From assembly GCF_024706985.1 (NCBI RefSeq), contig NZ_JAMCCX010000105.1, positions 43,981 to 107,980 of the forward strand: DNA of 64,000 nt, given 5' to 3'. A program made the position numbers and the translations under genes. This DNA comes from Alicyclobacillus sp. SP_1 (GTDB taxonomy: Bacteria; Bacillota; Bacilli; Alicyclobacillales; Alicyclobacillaceae). Under the pieces are notes generated by a model, which did no database searches, was not told the DNA's origin, and saw nothing but the letters and a program-made list of their open reading frames with translations. Each line of letters opens with the position of its first letter. Position 1 is the stretch's first letter. Of this stretch, positions 10,544 through 19,411 are shown one piece after another.

Positions 10544-11476
10544 GTGCTGTCGTTATATCAGGCTTTTGTTCAGACGGTAGAGAGTGAGACGCTCGTCGAA
10601 GCAGCTGCCGTGTTGCACACAACGCAACCTACGCTGACGCGTCAAATTCAACAGTTGGAGAGTGTGCTCGGTATGCCGCTCTTCAATCGCATCAGTCGGC
10701 GCCTAGTCATCAATCGCGCAGGAGAATTGGTCTATGCCCATGCCAAACGAATTATTCTCACCGAGCAGAGAATGCTCGATGAACTGGCGGCATTTGGAAA
10801 TCCGGAGCAAGGACTGATCGCTGTAGGCGCGGGCTTGACGCCATCGATTTATATTCTTCCCACAGTTTTCGCCGCTTATCAGGCGGCTCATTCGGGCGTT
10901 CGCTTTCAGGTCGTCACAGGTAGTTCTCGCACAGTTCTGCAAGCTCTCGCACAGCGTGAGGTCGATCTCGGTGTGGTCACCAGCCTTGATGCGCAGGATG
11001 CGGAACTCGTCGTCACACCGTTGTGGCGCGACGAACTGGTCCTTGTAGCCCCTCCTTTGCATGCTTTGGTAGGGAGAGCGGTTGATTTTCGGGAGTTGGC
11101 AGAGCATCCGTTTGTGCTCATGCGCAGAGGTTCTGGCCTGCGCAAAATGATTGCAAGTCTGGCGGACGCACATCACATTGAGTTGGACGTGACGATGGAA
11201 ACTGACAGCTTGGAAAGCATCAACCGAATTGTGCAGAGTGGTGTTGGCTTGTCTGTGTTGCCTGCGTCCAGTGTGCAGGATGATATTGAGAGTGGTCGGC
11301 TGGTCGCTTTGGAACTGGCGGATGGGCCACTCGGTGCGCGTACCATCTCGTTGGTGGTGCGCAAGGATTCGGGCGTTTCCGCAGCAACGCACCAGTTCGT
11401 CGAGACCCTGCCGGAGTTGGCACGGTTGCACCATGGCTGGCTGAGGCCAGTGACCGCAGAGGAGGTGCGGCGATGA
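10544..11476 (+). CDS. LysR-family transcriptional regulator
   Basis: A 310-residue LTTR. The N-terminal winged helix (about 3-62) contains TLVEAAAVLHTTQPTLTRQIQQL-like residues and the usual LYQAFVQTVESETLVEAA start; residues 90-290 form the periplasmic-binding-like effector domain. GTG at 10544 follows a GGGGGA. Its stop overlaps the start of a response regulator gene (ATGA, 11473-11476). It heads an operon with a two-component system and a lipoyl transfer enzyme, an uncommon grouping. Effector unknown. Confidence 0.9.
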   Translation: MLSLYQAFVQTVESETLVEAAAVLHTTQPTLTRQIQQLESVLGMPLFNRISRRLVINRAGELVYAHAKRIILTEQRMLDELAAFGNPEQGLIAVGAGLTPSIYILPTVFAAYQAAHSGVRFQVVTGSSRTVLQALAQREVDLGVVTSLDAQDAELVVTPLWRDELVLVAPPLHALVGRAVDFRELAEHPFVLMRRGSGLRKMIASLADAHHIELDVTMETDSLESINRIVQSGVGLSVLPASSVQDDIESGRLVALELADGPLGARTISLVVRKDSGVSAATHQFVETLPELARLHHGWLRPVTAEEVRR

Positions 11477-12171
11477 CGGCAGTACAAGAAGTTCTGATTA
11501 TTGAAGATGAGTTTGGGCTTGTGGAGTTTTTGCGCATTGAGTTAGAGTTGCAAGGCTATGCGGTCGCGGTTGCGACCACGGGGACCGAAGGCTTGGAGCG
11601 TTTTCGAGAAGCCCCGAGTGACATCGTCTTGCTCGATTGGATGTTGCCTGATGTCGATGGGATAGAAGTCTGCAAAGTGCTGCGCGCCAGAAGTGAGGTC
11701 CCCATCATCTTTTTAACGGCCCGCGGGGCTGTCGTTGACCGTGTGAGCGGATTGGAAGCAGGGGCGGATGACTATCTCGTCAAGCCCTTCGCGATTGAAG
11801 AGCTATTGGCGAGGATGCGAGCCCTCATGCGTCGCGGGGAGAGAAGAGTGCAGGTAGAGGAGATACCGGGATCGCAATATCAGTTTGGCGACGTCTCCGT
11901 CGATGTCACACATCGGCGCGTCCGTAAGGACGGCGCGCTCGTGGAATTGACAGTTCGCGAATTTGACCTTCTGATGGTTCTTTGGGAACATCGTGGGGAG
12001 GTCTTGTCCAGACAACAACTGTTGCATCAGGTATGGGGTTTTGAAACACCAGTGGACACCAATGTGGTGGACGTCTACATTGGATACTTGCGGCACAAAC
12101 TGGACGAGGAAAAAAAGTACATCCGCACAGTCCGCGGTCTTGGCTACAGCTTGCGAGGAGACCCATCATGA
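11473..12171 (+). CDS. OmpR/PhoB-family response regulator
   Basis: A 232-residue regulator. The receiver domain (about 6-118) has the acidic pocket IIEDE, the phosphoacceptor Asp55 in VLLDWMLPD, Thr in FLTARG and Lys in DYLVKPF. The C-terminal winged-helix domain (about 132-230) has the typical ELTVREFDLLMVL and VDVYIGYLRHKLD. Its stop overlaps the following kinase start by ATGA (12168-12171), so the pair is translationally coupled and is almost surely a cognate pair. Target genes unknown. Confidence 0.94.
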   Translation: MTAVQEVLIIEDEFGLVEFLRIELELQGYAVAVATTGTEGLERFREAPSDIVLLDWMLPDVDGIEVCKVLRARSEVPIIFLTARGAVVDRVSGLEAGADDYLVKPFAIEELLARMRALMRRGERRVQVEEIPGSQYQFGDVSVDVTHRRVRKDGALVELTVREFDLLMVLWEHRGEVLSRQQLLHQVWGFETPVDTNVVDVYIGYLRHKLDEEKKYIRTVRGLGYSLRGDPS

Positions 12172-13619
12172 CGCTCAGTTTCCGGTTGAAAATCTATACT
12201 GTTCTCTGGTTTGCCGCCGTTATGGCCTTGTTCACAGCAGGATTCACCATTTGGATTCGAGAGAGTGCCATCACTGCCTATCGTCAGGAATTGACTGTGG
12301 AATTGAATGATGTTTGGCGCAATGCGTCCTTGAAGCCCAATGACGTCATTGACAATAGCAATTGGGAGCAATTTGCGTTAGTGACTGATTCTGCGGTGGC
12401 ATTTTTCAATGGCGATGGGCAACCCACATCGGTGGCAGAGACCAGTGATTTTCCACAAGAAGCATGGGCTGGTTTGCTCAGCACCTTGGCCAACAAACTA
12501 CCCGTTCAAGGGGTAGACCATTTCAACAGCATCACGCGGTTGCCCGACTACGTATATGACAATCCGTCCGGAGGACATTCGCTACTCATCTTGAGTCGAG
12601 CGTTCGAGTTTCCAACTCATGAGCGCGGTCATTTGGTCGTCATCGGACCGCTCAGCCGCGTCAACCGCGAAATTGCGTCGGAACTGCGTATACTTTACAC
12701 GGTCGATGGCGTGGCCTTGATTGCCTTTGCCATTGGGGTCAATTGGGTCGTGTTGCGAGGACTGTCGCCGCTGACCGCATTGATTGATGGAATTCGGTCT
12801 GTGGAGTGGTTCAAATCGGATCGGCTAGAGAAACCGACCGGGCCTGCAGAAATTCAATCGGTGGCGAATTCCGTGAACAGTCTCCTCGACCGCATTGATC
12901 AAGGAGTCGAGTGGCAACGCCGTTTTATTGCCGATGCATCCCATGAACTGCGGACTCCGCTCGCCATCATTGCGGGTCACGCCAATATTCTCAGGCGCTG
13001 GGGGAAGACCAATGAGAGTGTTTGGGAGCCCGCCGTGCGAAATATCGTGTCTGAGGTGGGGCGGCTACAAAACTTAGTGGACCGTTTGTTGCTCTTGTCG
13101 CGATTAGAGTCCGATTTTCAGCCGGCGACCACACGGTTAAAGCGACAAGATTTGCAGGACTTGCTGCAGCAGCTTCGCGAAGATGCGCGTGTATTGCGCC
13201 CGGACTTAACCGTAGAAGCACATGTGCATCTGACAGAGCGTATGCGTTTGGTCATGGGGCGGGACGACTTGCGGCAGATTCTCATCATTCTCTTGGACAA
13301 CGCGATGCAACACACGGCAGCGGGCGGAAAGGTTCAGCTGATGGTCAATTTGGAAAATGGGCGAATTCGCTTCACCGTCGCCGACACGGGCGAAGGCATT
13401 CCCTCGAAAGCGTTACCTCACGTGTTTGACCGCTTCTATCGCGTCGAGGCGGGGCGAACGCGAAGTCGCGGGGGAGCTGGGCTGGGCCTAGCCATTGCGC
13501 GGGACTTAGTCGAGGCGTACGGTGGGCAAATCCACATGGTCAGCGAGGAAGGGCACGGAACCACCGTTCATATGCGCTTTCCGCCTGCGACCGAAGAGCA
13601 GGGAGACGAGGAGTCATGA
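12168..13619 (+). CDS. Sensor histidine kinase
   Basis: A 483-residue membrane kinase. A transmembrane helix at about 12-34, an extracytoplasmic sensor of about 140 residues, a second helix near 175-197, a short HAMP-like linker, then HisKA with phosphoacceptor His259 in DASHELRTPL, and HATPase_c with N box DNAMQHT, G1 DTGEGIP, F box FDRFYR and G2 GGAGLGLAIA. It partners the preceding response regulator and overlaps lipL at its 3' end (ATGA, 13616-13619). The sensor domain is not recognised; no metal-binding cluster stands out. Confidence 0.93.
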   Translation: MTLSFRLKIYTVLWFAAVMALFTAGFTIWIRESAITAYRQELTVELNDVWRNASLKPNDVIDNSNWEQFALVTDSAVAFFNGDGQPTSVAETSDFPQEAWAGLLSTLANKLPVQGVDHFNSITRLPDYVYDNPSGGHSLLILSRAFEFPTHERGHLVVIGPLSRVNREIASELRILYTVDGVALIAFAIGVNWVVLRGLSPLTALIDGIRSVEWFKSDRLEKPTGPAEIQSVANSVNSLLDRIDQGVEWQRRFIADASHELRTPLAIIAGHANILRRWGKTNESVWEPAVRNIVSEVGRLQNLVDRLLLLSRLESDFQPATTRLKRQDLQDLLQQLREDARVLRPDLTVEAHVHLTERMRLVMGRDDLRQILIILLDNAMQHTAAGGKVQLMVNLENGRIRFTVADTGEGIPSKALPHVFDRFYRVEAGRTRSRGGAGLGLAIARDLVEAYGGQIHMVSEEGHGTTVHMRFPPATEEQGDEES

Positions 13620-14434
13620 GACCTTCAACGGGACTCGAATTGATGCGCGAGCGTGACATCTTACTCTGGCCACAGGAAGTGGAGGTGGCCGTTCTCGAGT
13701 TGGACGACGCAGAAGCCAATTTGCAGTTGGATGACGTGTTGGGAGAACAAGTTGGGCGTGGGGAACGGTCTCCACTTCTGCGCATTTGGAGACACGCAAA
13801 GGTGGAAGGCTTAGTCGTAAGCCGTCGTGATGTGGCATTGCCTGCCGCCGCTGCTGCGGCCGAGCGCATGAGAGCGTGGGGATACCCAGTTTTCGTCCGC
13901 GGGACTGGCGGTACTGCGGTTCCGCATGGTCGGACGGTGCTCAATTTATCGTTGATTTTTCCGCGTATTGCGGAACCCACGCCCACGACGGATGCCTTGT
14001 ATCGATTGCTCTGCCAACCTTTACTAAATTGGTTGTGGCAGCTTGGTATGGCAGGTGCGGTGGGGCCAGTTCCCGACAGTTATTGCGATGGCAGTTATAA
14101 CGTGATTGTCCAAGGGAAGAAGTTGGCGGGGACGGCGCAAACTTGGCGGGGGGGGCTGGCTGGGCTCGTGTCGTCGCGCCCAGGCTACATTCTCGCTCAC
14201 GCTTGCATCCCTATCGACAGTCCGTTGGACCGGTATATACAGGCCATCAATCGCTTTTACGAGCAGTCCGGCAATGCTTATCGAGCGAACCTCGAGACGG
14301 CGACCACTCTCGCCATGCTTCAACCCGATACGGACTGGACGAGCGTCAAGGCTCGCGACAGTCTGGTCGCCACCTGTCAGTCTTTTGTGCAGTCGATGAA
14401 AGACCGTCTCAAATTGTTGGAAGTTCCACACTGA
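13616..14434 (+). CDS. lipL: Octanoyl-[GcvH]:protein N-octanoyltransferase, LipL-like
   Basis: A 272-residue member of the biotin/lipoate A/B protein ligase fold. B. subtilis LipL moves octanoyl groups from GcvH to E2 subunits of dehydrogenase complexes. Diagnostic is SYCDGSYNVIVQGKKLAGTAQ (about 154-174), aligning with the catalytic Cys and Lys region of LipL; VRGTGGTAVPHG corresponds to the ligand-binding glycine loop. Length matches LipL (about 280). The ATG overlaps the kinase stop. Its 3' end overlaps the convergent kinase gene by 26 bp. A lipoate-protein ligase A is the main alternative, but the Cys and the short C terminus favour LipL. Confidence 0.82.
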   Translation: MRPSTGLELMRERDILLWPQEVEVAVLELDDAEANLQLDDVLGEQVGRGERSPLLRIWRHAKVEGLVVSRRDVALPAAAAAAERMRAWGYPVFVRGTGGTAVPHGRTVLNLSLIFPRIAEPTPTTDALYRLLCQPLLNWLWQLGMAGAVGPVPDSYCDGSYNVIVQGKKLAGTAQTWRGGLAGLVSSRPGYILAHACIPIDSPLDRYIQAINRFYEQSGNAYRANLETATTLAMLQPDTDWTSVKARDSLVATCQSFVQSMKDRLKLLEVPH

Positions 14435-15659
14435 CCGTCGCACCCTGTCCGAGACCAGGACTGCTCATCGTGATTTTGCCCCGGTGCTTTTCGACAATCC
14501 ATTCTGCGATGGAAAGGCCGAGTCCAGTTCCGCCTATGTCCTCGTCGTCGCGCGTGCGCGAGAGGTCCGCCGTGAAGAAACGGTCAAACACACGCGGCAG
14601 GTCTTCGGCGGCGATGCCGCGTCCCGTGTCCGCCACCTGAAGCAGTGCGGTGCTGCGCAGTTTGCTCAAACGGACGGTAATTCGCCCTCCGGACGGCGTG
14701 AATTTACGGGCATTGTCCAGCAAGATGAGCAACAGTTGTTGTAGGCGGTCGGCATCTCCGCGAATCTGCAGAGACTCTGCCTCCGGGGAAATCTGGATTT
14801 CTAATTCAATGCCCGCCATCTCGACGATGCCTCCGTACAGGTCCTGCACGCGTTCGACCATCTCTGCCAAGGAAAGCACGGTCAGTTGCAGCGGCACCTT
14901 TTCGGAGTCGCTGCGTGCCAGTGTAAGCAGGTCCTGAACCAGTTTCGACAGCCGGCGCGTCTCGCTGTGCGCATTGTTAAGCCACTCTAAATTGTCGATC
15001 ACGCTTTCGTCTGTGTGACCCATGGCGATGTCCAAATTGGATTGGATGACGGCGAGTGGTGTCCGTAGTTCGTGGGATGCGTCGGCGACGAATTCTAACT
15101 GTCTCTGCCATGCCGAGCGAATGGGGCGGAGAACACGTTGAGCTAAGTAAAATCCCGCCAGCGTGGAGAGGGCCATGCCGGCAATTCCGACGAAGAAAAT
15201 GACGGTCTTAAGCCGCCGCAGAACCGAGACCTCGGAGTGGTCGTCGGCGGCAATCATCAAGATGTTGTTTGGATGGCCTTGGCGGCCTTGGAGAATATAG
15301 AACACTCGGTAGTGCGAGGTGCTGGTTTTGAGGTCGACATAATGGGTGCCAATCGGCGCATGGTTGGCAATCGACCAAAGTGCGGACTCTAAATTGCTCG
15401 GTGCACGCAGGATAAACGCTCCATCCGTAGCGAGGAAGAGGTATGTGCCGTGCGGTAAAAACGCCCCTGTTGCAGCAATGTTGCCCGTTTCGTCGTATTG
15501 CTCCACGACGGCGCGGGCGAGGCCGTGCAGACGCGCGTCAATTTGTCGCAATACCACTTGGCGGACAATCGTGTAGATGGCAAAAGACGAGATGGTGTAA
15601 ATGATGAGGACGAGCGCCAAAGAAAGTAGGGCGATACGCGTGCGAACTTTCTGGAACAA
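14409..15659 (-). CDS. Sensor histidine kinase (second two-component system)
   Basis: A 416-residue kinase with a transmembrane helix at about 8-32, a short extracytoplasmic domain (about 35-145), a second helix (about 152-172), HisKA with His in DASHELRTPL (near residue 197), and HATPase_c with DNARKFT, DTGRGIAAEDL, FDRFFTAD and GGTGLGLSIA. The TTG at 15659 begins 6 bp after the stop of its response regulator, in which its ribosome binding site lies. CssS/BaeS-like in general layout. The stimulus is unknown. Its last codons are antisense to the end of lipL. Confidence 0.92.
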   Translation of the reverse strand: MFQKVRTRIALLSLALVLIIYTISSFAIYTIVRQVVLRQIDARLHGLARAVVEQYDETGNIAATGAFLPHGTYLFLATDGAFILRAPSNLESALWSIANHAPIGTHYVDLKTSTSHYRVFYILQGRQGHPNNILMIAADDHSEVSVLRRLKTVIFFVGIAGMALSTLAGFYLAQRVLRPIRSAWQRQLEFVADASHELRTPLAVIQSNLDIAMGHTDESVIDNLEWLNNAHSETRRLSKLVQDLLTLARSDSEKVPLQLTVLSLAEMVERVQDLYGGIVEMAGIELEIQISPEAESLQIRGDADRLQQLLLILLDNARKFTPSGGRITVRLSKLRSTALLQVADTGRGIAAEDLPRVFDRFFTADLSRTRDDEDIGGTGLGLSIAEWIVEKHRGKITMSSPGLGQGATVSVELPTI

Positions 15660-15665
15660 GAGACA

Positions 15666-16349
15666 CTACCGTCCTCTCTCGACTTGAAAGACGTATCCTA
15701 CGCCACGTACAGTCGCGATATAAGACGGCCCGTCCGACTCGTCAATCTTCTTACGCAAAAAGTGCACGTAATTTTCGACCGCATTGCCAATCACTTCGGC
15801 ATCCGGTCCCCAAACGCGGTCCAAAATAATTTCTTTGGATAATACTTTCCCATGGTTGCGTAAAAAAAGTTCCATGAGTTGAAACTCTTTAGCGGTCAGG
15901 GACAGCACTTCACTGCCTTTCTTAAGTTCCCGGGCGTTGAGGTCGAGAGCGAACGGTCCCACAGACAGCGTCTCTGTCGCTTGCAAATTGCCTGTGCGGC
16001 GAGTCAGCGCGCGCACGCGTGCGAGCAGTTCTTTATTGGCAAAAGGTTTGATAAGGTAGTCGTCCGCTCCGGTGTCGAGACCAGTCACGCGGTCTTCCAC
16101 CGTGTCCTTGGCGGTGAGTAGCAAGATGGGAACTGTCAAATTCTCCTGCCGCACCTGTCGCAAAATGTCCAAGCCACTCAGGCGTGGCAGCATGATGTCT
16201 AAAATGAGCGCGTCGTATGAGTTGGTCAGCGCTAAATCGAGACCAGTTTCGCCGTCGAAAGCGGGATCGACCGCATAGTGATTTTCTTTTAACAGTTGGA
16301 CAAGAGCCGCAGAAAGACGGCGTTCGTCCTCGACCAAGAGGATTCGCAT
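15666..16349 (-). CDS. OmpR-family response regulator (second two-component system)
   Basis: A 227-residue regulator. Receiver domain with VEDE, phosphoacceptor Asp51 in LILDIMLPR, LLLTAKD and DYLIKPF; DNA-binding winged helix in the C-terminal 100 residues with SLTAKEFQLMELFL and VENYVHFLRKKID. ATG at 16349 is preferred; a TTG one codon upstream (16352) is possible, both after GAGGTG. It is the first gene of the pair with the kinase at 14409-15659. Target unknown. Confidence 0.92.
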   Translation of the reverse strand: MRILLVEDERRLSAALVQLLKENHYAVDPAFDGETGLDLALTNSYDALILDIMLPRLSGLDILRQVRQENLTVPILLLTAKDTVEDRVTGLDTGADDYLIKPFANKELLARVRALTRRTGNLQATETLSVGPFALDLNARELKKGSEVLSLTAKEFQLMELFLRNHGKVLSKEIILDRVWGPDAEVIGNAVENYVHFLRKKIDESDGPSYIATVRGVGYVFQVERGR

Positions 16350-16559
16350 CAAGGCACCTCGCTGTTCAGTTTGTGCATGGTTTACAAAGAGATTTCACGC
16401 TCCATTTATTGTACATGAAAAAGCTTGGCAGACTCGTTTTCAAGGTAATTTCAACGGAAATTCAAGCGCTTCTGAAGGCCCTGGCGAGGTGGCGGACGGC
16501 GTGGTAAAGTGGATGGGAAAAAGGTGTCCAGGTGGCACCGGGGAGGGAGGCGACGAACC

Positions 16560-17654
16560 GTGTCTTGGCAGTCAATTCGGCTCACTGAATGGACCGACAA
16601 AGCTGGGTGAGGTTGTAAATTGGGTCCGGGGGACCTGCAGAACGTGTTCTCTTTGGTCGATTTGACCATGTCTCATCCAGATTTATTAGTTGGCACCAAC
16701 ACGTTGGATGACGCTGGAGTTTTTCGCCTCACGCCGGAACTGGCCCTGGTTCAGACGGTCGACTACTTCACTCCGATTGTCGATGACCCTTACGCTTATG
16801 GCCAAATTGCTGCGGCCAATGCGCTCAGTGACATTTACGCAATGGGCGGGGTGCCGAAGACAGTGCTGAATATTGTCGGCTATCCGATAGCCAAATTACC
16901 GCCAGAAATTCTCGCTAAAATTCTTCAAGGCGGAGCGGACAAAGTGCGCGAAGCGGGGGCGGTCGTGGTCGGCGGTCACTCCATAGACGATGTCGATCCG
17001 AAGTTTGGCATGGCAGTCACGGGCCTCGTCCATCCCGACCGCATCTGGACAAATAGCGGAGCAGAACCTGGAGATGCGCTCATTTTGACCAAGCCGATTG
17101 GAGTCGGAGCGGTCACCACGGCTATCAAGCGCGGCATCGCCTCGGCGGAAGATGCGGCTGAGGCGACTGCGGTGATGGTTACGCTGAACCGCGTTGCCGC
17201 AGAAGTCGCGGCTCATTTTACAGTGCACGCCTGTACCGACGTCACCGGCTTCGGCTTGGCTGGTCACTTGCTGGAGATGGTCAGGGGCTCTGGCGTCTGT
17301 GCCATACTGTTTGCAGACCAAGTTCCCCTCCTCGCTAATGCTTATCGATATGCTGAGGACGGCGTGGTACCGGGCGGATCGAAGCGCAACGCTCTTCACG
17401 TTCAGCCGCATGTCGTCTACGACTCGGCGTTGAATACAGGGCTTGCCGCACTGATGACGGACAGTGTGACATCTGGTGGGCTGTTGCTCGCCGTGCCTGA
17501 GCAGGAAGCGCCCGCTTTGGTAAAAGCTTTGCATGCTGCTGGCTTGGAGGCTGCAGCACGGATTGGTCGTATTGAGCCGCTCTCTAAGGGCCCTTCCATA
17601 TGGATTCGAGCGATGGGCTCAGGTCCCGAAGAGGGTCAGCCCCATACTCGGTAA
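16560..17654 (+). CDS. selD: Selenide, water dikinase with in-frame UGA (selenocysteine) at codon 17
   Basis: SelD makes selenophosphate from selenide and ATP, the selenium donor for Sec-tRNA and 2-selenouridine. Translating through a TGA at 16608-16610 from the GTG at 16560 gives 364 residues starting MSWQSIRLTEWTDKAG-U-GCKLGPGDL. In E. coli SelD the same place is Cys17-Gly-Cys19-Lys20; here the UGA is codon 17, followed by Cys19 and Lys20. The rest is canonical: Asp in NTLDDAGVF, QTVDYFTPIVDDPYAYGQIA, GGHSIDD, GFGLAGHLLEM. A GGAGG (16546-16550) precedes GTG by 9 nt, whereas a start after the TGA has no good ribosome binding site and would delete the catalytic residues. A hairpin downstream fits a bacterial SECIS. 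Confidence 0.9.
16608..16637 (+). promoter_or_regulatory. Candidate bacterial SECIS element in selD
   Basis: Beginning 11 nt after the UGA, TGGGTCC (16621-16627) pairs with GGACCTG (16631-16637), five Watson-Crick pairs plus two G.U pairs, closing a GGG loop (16628-16630). The loop starts 18 nt after the UGA and has G in its first positions, within the published bSECIS consensus (a G among the first two apical-loop bases, roughly 16-37 nt spacing). It would recruit SelB. Coding constraint (GPGDL) also shapes this stretch, so function is inferred. Confidence 0.65.
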
Positions 17655-17704
17655 TTCGGGGGAGGGGATGCAGGTAGTTCGCTGGCAAGGAGAGGGGTAT
17701 CGGT

Positions 17705-18973
17705 ATGAAAGGTTCGCGCGCTCGAGAATTCGGCGTGCGCCATAAGAAAAGAGAAATTCCCGCCGTTTTGTGGATGCTGGCCCTCGCCAGTCTCATCAAT
17801 GTCGGCGGGCTTTCCTTGCTCTGGCCCGTCAACTCTATCTATATTCACGTACGTCTGCTGCAATCGATGTCGACCGTCGGCTGGGTGCTCATGGTCTATT
17901 CCGGGTCTGGGTTTGTCGGGTCACTGATTGGCGGTTGGTTGTACGATCGCGTTGGACCAACCTGGACACTCGCTGGCTCTAGCGTCTTAGCCGCGGCGGT
18001 GATTGTCATTCCGGCTTTGGATACTTCGTTTGTGGTTTACATCGGAGTGATGGCTACCTTTGGACTGTTCTGTGCCATTCCGTTTCCGGTGCTCAATGCA
18101 ATTGCCTCGCACGCCTGGCCAGAAGGAGGCAGACGTGCCTTTAATTTTCTCTATGTCAGTAACAACATCGGTGTTGCGATTGGAACAGCGATTGGTGGAT
18201 TGGTCGCCGCAGCTTCTTTTCAAGCGGTCTTTTTTGGCATCTGTATCGGCTATTTGGTCTTTGTTGGCCTGACGTTGACGCTGTTTCGAAGGCCATTTTT
18301 ACAAGCCTACAGGGCTGGCCGCCAGCAGCGCTCGGCGACGACAGACAGCGTTTTGCACATTGGCGATGACGGGGATGTGCAAAACGAATTGCACGCGCCC
18401 ATTCCCTGGGGCGCCGTTCTCCTCGTTTTGATGGGCTTTCTCTGTGCTTGGTCTGTCTATGTTCAGTGGCAGTCTACTTTGTCTGTTGACATGCAGGCGC
18501 TACGCTATCCACTGGCGGCATACAGCATTCTCTGGACGATGAATGGTGCTCTCATTTTTCTCGGTCAGCCAATCATTACGTGGGTTGTCCGCCGATTACC
18601 AGTGCTTACGCTACACATGTTAGTGGGCGTATGCCTGTACGTCTTTGCTTTTGGACTGCTCCTCGTCAGTCACGCTTACATCGCGTTCGTTGCAGCGATG
18701 ATTTTGACGACGTTTGGAGAGATGTTTGCATGGCCGTCTGTTCCGGCAGCCGTTTCTAACCTGGCTCCGCCTAGCAAAGCTGGACTGCTTCAAGGGTTGG
18801 TTGGCGGTGCTGCGACGCTCGGGCGCATGATTGGGCCACTCTATGGGGGATACTTGTACGACGCTGGCGGAATTCACTCAGTACTTCTCTTTGCATGCTC
18901 GTTTCTCAGCATGCCCTTGTTGCTCTTCATCGTGTTCCACTTTCTCACAAAGCGCATTGTTGTGGTTGTGTGA
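17705..18973 (+). CDS. MFS transporter
   Basis: A 422-residue membrane protein with about 12 hydrophobic segments and the loop signature GGWLYDRVGPTWTLAGS after helix 2. Similar to multidrug/proton antiporters of the DHA1 type (YttB/YfkL-like), but substrate cannot be stated. ATG at 17705 with AAGGAGAGG upstream, 50 bp after selD, so it may be cotranscribed with selD; no selenium link is evident from the protein itself. Confidence 0.85.
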   Translation: MKGSRAREFGVRHKKREIPAVLWMLALASLINVGGLSLLWPVNSIYIHVRLLQSMSTVGWVLMVYSGSGFVGSLIGGWLYDRVGPTWTLAGSSVLAAAVIVIPALDTSFVVYIGVMATFGLFCAIPFPVLNAIASHAWPEGGRRAFNFLYVSNNIGVAIGTAIGGLVAAASFQAVFFGICIGYLVFVGLTLTLFRRPFLQAYRAGRQQRSATTDSVLHIGDDGDVQNELHAPIPWGAVLLVLMGFLCAWSVYVQWQSTLSVDMQALRYPLAAYSILWTMNGALIFLGQPIITWVVRRLPVLTLHMLVGVCLYVFAFGLLLVSHAYIAFVAAMILTTFGEMFAWPSVPAAVSNLAPPSKAGLLQGLVGGAATLGRMIGPLYGGYLYDAGGIHSVLLFACSFLSMPLLLFIVFHFLTKRIVVVV

Positions 18974-19411
18974 TGTATTCTCACACCGAACAGTCTCAAT
19001 TCCACTTCAGAAAAGTCGATTTACATTTACAATTTTATCATGAAAACGGATTCAGGATTTTTCTAAGAGAACTCTTAGATACTAAAGCAATTTTGAAAAT
19101 CGGCGTCAGATAAGGCTTTTTCTGTTCTTAGTTCGTGATTTTCCGAATATTTGCCATCCAAATGAGTGTTACATGTTCTTTACAATAAACCTGACACCAA
19201 GTACAATGTCCCCATCACAGAGAACTCATCAATCCTCATTGAAGAGAAGAGACGCGCCATTGGGAACTGACGATTGTAGAATTACGATTGCAGTATGGTA
19301 TCGATTTCTCTGTACATGGGATGTCTCTTCTCACAAGGCTTTTTTGTCATAGTGTTTGCAGTGTACTTTCCTCCGCGGCAGGACGCCAAGGAACCTATAG
19401 GGGTGTGTCCA
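18974..19411. other. Intergenic region upstream of the peptide ABC operon
   Basis: About 440 bp without a convincing gene, AT-richer than its surroundings. It contains a perfect 16-bp inverted repeat, CTAAGAG-AA-CTCTTAG (19063-19078), a possible operator or a terminator of the MFS gene without U-tract. An open frame runs into the ATPase gene from 19295, but the only good ribosome binding site (AGGGG, 19399-19403) serves the GTG at 19412. Confidence 0.45.

Noticed and set aside
16620..17654. Shorter selD beginning at TTG 16620
   Set aside because: It lacks a ribosome binding site and would drop the catalytic residue, Cys19 and Lys20; the frame continues upstream through one TGA with all expected SelD N-terminal residues.
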